Below are positions 61,159 through 64,000 of a stretch of 64,000 nt of DNA, one piece after another (within the stretch, counting starts at the first letter, position 1; each line of letters begins with the position of its first letter). Location: NCBI GenBank assembly GCA_019248265.1, contig JAEHGX010000001.1, positions 90,794-154,793 on the forward strand. The letters run 5' to 3'. A program made the position numbers and the translations under genes. Origin of the DNA: Candidatus Falkowbacteria bacterium S5_I03. Lineage in GTDB: Bacteria; Patescibacteriota; Patescibacteriia; Patescibacteriales; UBA12465. A model generated the notes under the pieces. It had not been told where the DNA came from. It was given only the letters and a program-made list of their open reading frames with translations, and ran no database searches.

Positions 61159-61737
61159 ATGCCGTCTAATATAGTTAAAAAATTTAAGAATAAGCAGACC
61201 CTAAGCCGCCTTAAAAGCCGGGATAAAGAGGTTTTTACCGAGGTTTATGATCAAAATGTTAGCGATATTCACCGCTTCGTTTATTTTAAAATTGGTAGCC
61301 GGGAAGAGGCGAATGATCTGACTTCTATTATCTTTTTAAAGACCTGGGACCATATCCAAAAAAATACCTTAGAAGATGCCAAAACCTTGCGCGCTTTGCT
61401 TTATAAAGTCGCTAGAAACGCCATTATTGACTATTATCGCGAGCGGGGAAGCCAGAAGCCAATTTCGCTTGATGACGAACAAAATCCGATAGATATTGCG
61501 ATTGATATTAACCAATCTGATAAAATTGATGATAATCAAGACTTGAAAAGAATTATTAGCAAATTACCGTTTTTAAAGGAAGAATATCGAGAAATTATTA
61601 TTATGCGCTTTATCAATGATTTAAGCTTGGAAGAAATCTCCGATATTAGTCAAAAAAGCCGCGGAAATGTGCGGGTTTTATTGCATCGCGCCTTAACCGC
61701 TCTTAGGGAATTAATTGAAGATAACCCCAGCACCTAA
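61159..61737 (+). CDS. ECF-like RNA polymerase sigma factor
   Basis: 192 residues. Region 2 (DIHRFVYFKIGSREEANDLT and FLKTW) and region 4 (LPFLKEEYREIIIMRFINDL, then LEEISDISQKSRGNVRVLL) are both present with no region 3, as in ECF sigma factors. It is followed 42 bp later by a DUF5667 membrane protein that could act as its regulator, and then by an S-layer-like gene, its most likely target. Confidence 0.92.
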   Translation: MPSNIVKKFKNKQTLSRLKSRDKEVFTEVYDQNVSDIHRFVYFKIGSREEANDLTSIIFLKTWDHIQKNTLEDAKTLRALLYKVARNAIIDYYRERGSQKPISLDDEQNPIDIAIDINQSDKIDDNQDLKRIISKLPFLKEEYREIIIMRFINDLSLEEISDISQKSRGNVRVLLHRALTALRELIEDNPST

Positions 61738-61779
61738 TTTACTGTAACGTTTTAGTAGTTTTTCCGTATACTATAGCGT

Positions 61780-62643
61780 ATGACAAACAAAGATTTAATC
61801 TCAAAACTTAATAGCTTAAAAAATGTTAGTCCGGATAGCTCATGGTTAGCGAGCAATCGGGAGCTTTTTTTGGCCCAAATCTCCAATTCCGGCGCCGATA
61901 AATTATCCGGCGGACAGGTATTCTTCATCAATCTAAAAAGTTTCTTAAAGGCTTCTTCTCAGCCCGTTTTTGCGCTGGGCGTTTTTATGTTAGTTCTGGT
62001 AGCCAGCAGTATTTTTGGTCATAAACTTTTTAGCCAAGCCAAACCAAATGACTCTTTATATATCGCTAGAATTATTTCCGAAAAGGCCAAGCTCAATACT
62101 CTTTTAAATCCGGTAGAAAAAAATAAGTTAGCGGTTAAGTTCGCGACTAACCACGCGCAAGATATTTCCGTCGTTTTATCCGACCCAGCTTTTAACAACG
62201 AAGAGAATAAAGACCAAGTTGCTAAATTGAACGATAGCTTTAATAAAGAAATTGAGACCGTTAAAAAAATTGTTAACTCCGGCGCCGCTAAGACTTTAAA
62301 AACTGAAGTCGCTGATAATGTTCAAGTAGAAATGTCTGACGAAGCGATTTCGATTGCTGCCGAACATAAAGCGGAACAGGGAATTCAAATTAAGGAGGCC
62401 GAATCTAATTCAGCTCCAAGTCCTCGCGCAACTATCGCCACTGGAGTCGCCGTTAAGGAAGAAGTTAAGGCGACTACGACCGAAGCAACAACGACCGAAA
62501 CTAAAGTCGAAGCGGAAGTAAGTATTGATGCCAAAATAAATGAAGCCGATAAGATAATTGACGAAGCCAAAGAATCATTCAACAACAAAGATTATCATAG
62601 CGTGATTGATAAGTTGAACGAAGTAACCGAAATTATAAAATAA
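61780..62643 (+). CDS. DUF5667 membrane protein, possible anti-sigma partner
   Basis: 287 residues. The cytoplasmic N-terminus (1-58) resembles small anti-sigma-like domains, one TM lies at about 62-82 (VFALGVFMLVLVASSIFG), and a DUF5667 domain follows (PNDSLYIARIISEKAKLNTL). A Thr/Glu/Ala-rich linker and a final helical pair end the protein. Its place after the sigma factor supports a sensor or anti-sigma role, by context only. Confidence 0.82.
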   Translation: MTNKDLISKLNSLKNVSPDSSWLASNRELFLAQISNSGADKLSGGQVFFINLKSFLKASSQPVFALGVFMLVLVASSIFGHKLFSQAKPNDSLYIARIISEKAKLNTLLNPVEKNKLAVKFATNHAQDISVVLSDPAFNNEENKDQVAKLNDSFNKEIETVKKIVNSGAAKTLKTEVADNVQVEMSDEAISIAAEHKAEQGIQIKEAESNSAPSPRATIATGVAVKEEVKATTTEATTTETKVEAEVSIDAKINEADKIIDEAKESFNNKDYHSVIDKLNEVTEIIK

Positions 62644-62649
62644 AATTCA

Positions 62650-63113
62650 AAGCACTAGCGCGTGCTTATTAGTTTATCTCCCTGTACGGCTGATCCTGAC
62701 CGGAAGAGATATCATCCTATCACGGACATCCCGGTGAGATAAATTAATAAGTCCGCGTTAAAACGGACTGGCGAACCAAGTCAAGGTCGAACTCCGCAAG
62801 GAGTGGTTTGTCCCTTACAAATTTACTTATATCCAATTTAGCTCAAACCTTTAAAACTCCAATCTAGAATTGGTAAATCGGTTAAGCTTTTCTCCAGCCT
62901 GCAGCAACACGCGCTCGGCTGGCAGAACTTTATTTATAGAGATCGGCTGGCCTTCGCCTTAAGCTTTAAACAGGTTGGCGGAGCGGGATTCCGACTGATT
63001 TATTAAAAATAGAGAAGAGCGGCAAAGAAAGTAGGCCAAAATTGGACAATCATTATTCTTGAACCGTTTAAACTACTATTGTTTAGACGTTTGGGAGTAA
63101 TTAACTATTATTT
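62650..63113 (+). promoter_or_regulatory. Long structured leader before the S-layer-like gene
   Basis: About 470 nt without a gene. Clear helices are a 16-bp stem (62665-62680 with 62736-62751) enclosing ACCGG/CCGGT, a hairpin AGTCCG/CGGACT, a helix CGAACC/GGTTTG enclosing ACTCC-GCAA-GGAGT with a GNRA tetraloop, CCAGCC/GGCTGG (62894-62899 and 62917-62922), and a 9-bp hairpin just before the start (63065-63073 with 63081-63089). It may be a stabilising 5' leader, a regulatory RNA or a separate RNA gene. No promoter is obvious to me. Confidence 0.65.
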
Positions 63114-64000
63114 ATGAATAAATTACGCAAATTCCTAGTTGCCAGCGTAATGGTATTATCAATCGTCGCAATGAGTGGCTTATCTGTAGCTCCGGCTTCA
63201 GCTGCTGCTTCTGCAGGTGATTTGATTAAGATGGATGGTTTGTCCTCTGTCTACTACCTTGGCAATGACGGTAAAAGATATGTCTTCCCGAACGAAGCTA
63301 CTTACATGTCTTGGTATGCTGATTTCAGTGGCGTTGTCACTATTCCAGCATCTGAATTACAGAGCTACCCATTAGGTGGCAATGTAACCATGAGACCGGG
63401 TACTAAGCTCGTGAAGATTACAACTGATCCTTCCGTATATGCTGTTGAACCTAATGGCATGTTAAGAAAGATTCAGAGTGAAGCTCAAGCTGCTGCTTTA
63501 TATGGCACCAACTGGAGCAAAAGAGTAGTTGACGTTGCAGATTCTTTCTTCACCAACTACACTATCGGTTCTGTTTTAGCTGATGGCATGGTTCCAGCTG
63601 GCTCTTTAGTAAAGAATGCTAATAACCCAGCTGTATACTACTATGATGGTACTAACTACAGAATGATTGCTAGCGAAGCTGCTTTGGCTGCTAACCGCTT
63701 CATGATGGGTAACATCTTAACTATTACTAACACTATCACTGCTGGTGGTTCTTCAATCACTGGTGCTGAAACTGATTTAGTTAAGACTTCACAAGGAGCA
63801 ACAACTGGTACGGTTATTACATCTTCTGGTGTAATGATTAGCGTTTCTGCTAATACTGCCCCAGCCGCTTCTGTAGTTGCCGGACAATCTTTAGCTGAAA
63901 TTGGTTCTTTTAATTTTACTGCCTCTAATGATGGCGAAGCTGTTATTAAGGGTCTTAAATTAAAGAGAATTGGTATTTCTGCTGATGATTCTTTATCTAA
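63114..64000 (+). CDS. S-layer-like surface protein, 3' end outside the window
   Basis: The start MNKLRKFLVASVMVLSIVAM is a signal peptide cleaved near ASAAASA. Then come repeats of the style seen in CPR surface-layer proteins (VYYLGNDGKRYVFPNEATY, and later VYYYDGTNYRMIASEAA) and the beginning of a beta-rich body. Codon choice is strongly biased (GCT, GGT, AAC, TTA), as in very highly expressed genes, unlike its neighbours. 295 codons are visible and the frame stays open at the right edge. Confidence 0.88.
   Translation, partial: MNKLRKFLVASVMVLSIVAMSGLSVAPASAAASAGDLIKMDGLSSVYYLGNDGKRYVFPNEATYMSWYADFSGVVTIPASELQSYPLGGNVTMRPGTKLVKITTDPSVYAVEPNGMLRKIQSEAQAAALYGTNWSKRVVDVADSFFTNYTIGSVLADGMVPAGSLVKNANNPAVYYYDGTNYRMIASEAALAANRFMMGNILTITNTITAGGSSITGAETDLVKTSQGATTGTVITSSGVMISVSANTAPAASVVAGQSLAEIGSFNFTASNDGEAVIKGLKLKRIGISADDSLS

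Noticed and set aside
1-64000. CRISPR arrays, insertion sequences, prophage
   Set aside because: No regularly spaced short repeats, transposase, integrase or phage structural genes were seen.
1-64000. UGA recoding as in Gracilibacteria/SR1
   Set aside because: UGA ends mnmA and the flippase at the expected lengths, so UGA is a stop here.

Overview
The window looks like a chromosomal segment of a Candidate Phyla Radiation (Patescibacteria) bacterium, probably a Parcubacteria-type lineage. This is inferred from gene content and style, not from a phylogeny: an AT-rich, densely packed genome, weak Shine-Dalgarno signals, many single-copy housekeeping genes beside secreted beta-rich proteins, a sigma factor/DUF5667/S-layer cluster, and a partial central metabolism. 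UGA is used as an ordinary stop (for example mnmA at 23251-23253), so this is not a code-25 lineage.

Layout. 1-3.6 kb: a large secreted LCAT-like lipase, open at the left edge, with a 102-bp perfect internal repeat and a decayed fragment of the same gene downstream. 3.6-10.4 kb: GAPDH, a NuoF-like flavoprotein, a membrane protein and a complete-looking [FeFe]-hydrogenase, then cca and a cyclophilin lipoprotein. 10.5-13.7 kb: guaB-purA. 13.8-18 kb: a two-gene unit ending in a secreted C92-peptidase/lamin-tail/LamG protein. 18.0-18.5 kb: RNase P RNA. 18.5-23.7 kb: undecaprenyl-phosphate sugar transferase, two glycosyltransferases, mnmA and a small coiled-coil protein. 25-31 kb: tRNA-Leu, parAB, a small membrane protein and dnaE. 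31-38.6 kb: envelope proteins, aldolase, RodA/FtsW, L25, prmC-prfA and L31. 38.8-43.9 kb: a surface polysaccharide cluster (flippase, GT4, GT2, O-antigen ligase/polymerase-like). 43.9-46.4 kb: greA, lysS, a UV-endonuclease-like gene and tRNA-Gln. 46.4-51.5 kb: small accessory genes whose promoters contain inverted repeats. 51.6-54.7 kb: histidine kinase, response regulator and type IV pilin-like protein in one unit. 54.7-59.6 kb: purN, a small basic protein, ferritin, DUF475 and YibE/F membrane proteins, two tRNAs and a SIMPL protein. 59.6-64 kb: HU, an RNA-gene cluster, an HTH protein with a palindromic operator, a sigma factor with an attenuator-like leader, a DUF5667 protein, a roughly 470-nt structured leader and an S-layer-like protein cut by the right edge.

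The most unusual content is a pair of loci (23.65-23.88 kb on +, and 60.05-60.41 kb on -). Each encodes a 78-nt RNA that folds as a compact, non-canonical tRNA-like cloverleaf closed by a 12-bp helix. Next to it lie one or two roughly 70-nt RNAs, each with a near-consensus promoter and an intrinsic terminator. These small RNAs carry long complementarity to the D-arm/anticodon-arm region of the neighbouring tRNA-like RNA: 21 of 22 positions can pair at locus 1, and 16 of 16 at locus 2. The two tRNA-like copies show compensatory changes in their stems. I do not recognise this as a described RNA family. It is read here as a candidate two-component RNA system (tRNA-like RNA plus cognate antisense RNA) of unknown function.

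Functionally the window suggests a fermentative, host- or surface-associated cell. GAPDH and a class I aldolase serve glycolysis, and an NADH-linked [FeFe]-hydrogenase could dispose of electrons. A heavily invested envelope (polysaccharide, S-layer, pilin, large secreted hydrolases) is controlled by at least one two-component system and one ECF-like sigma factor.
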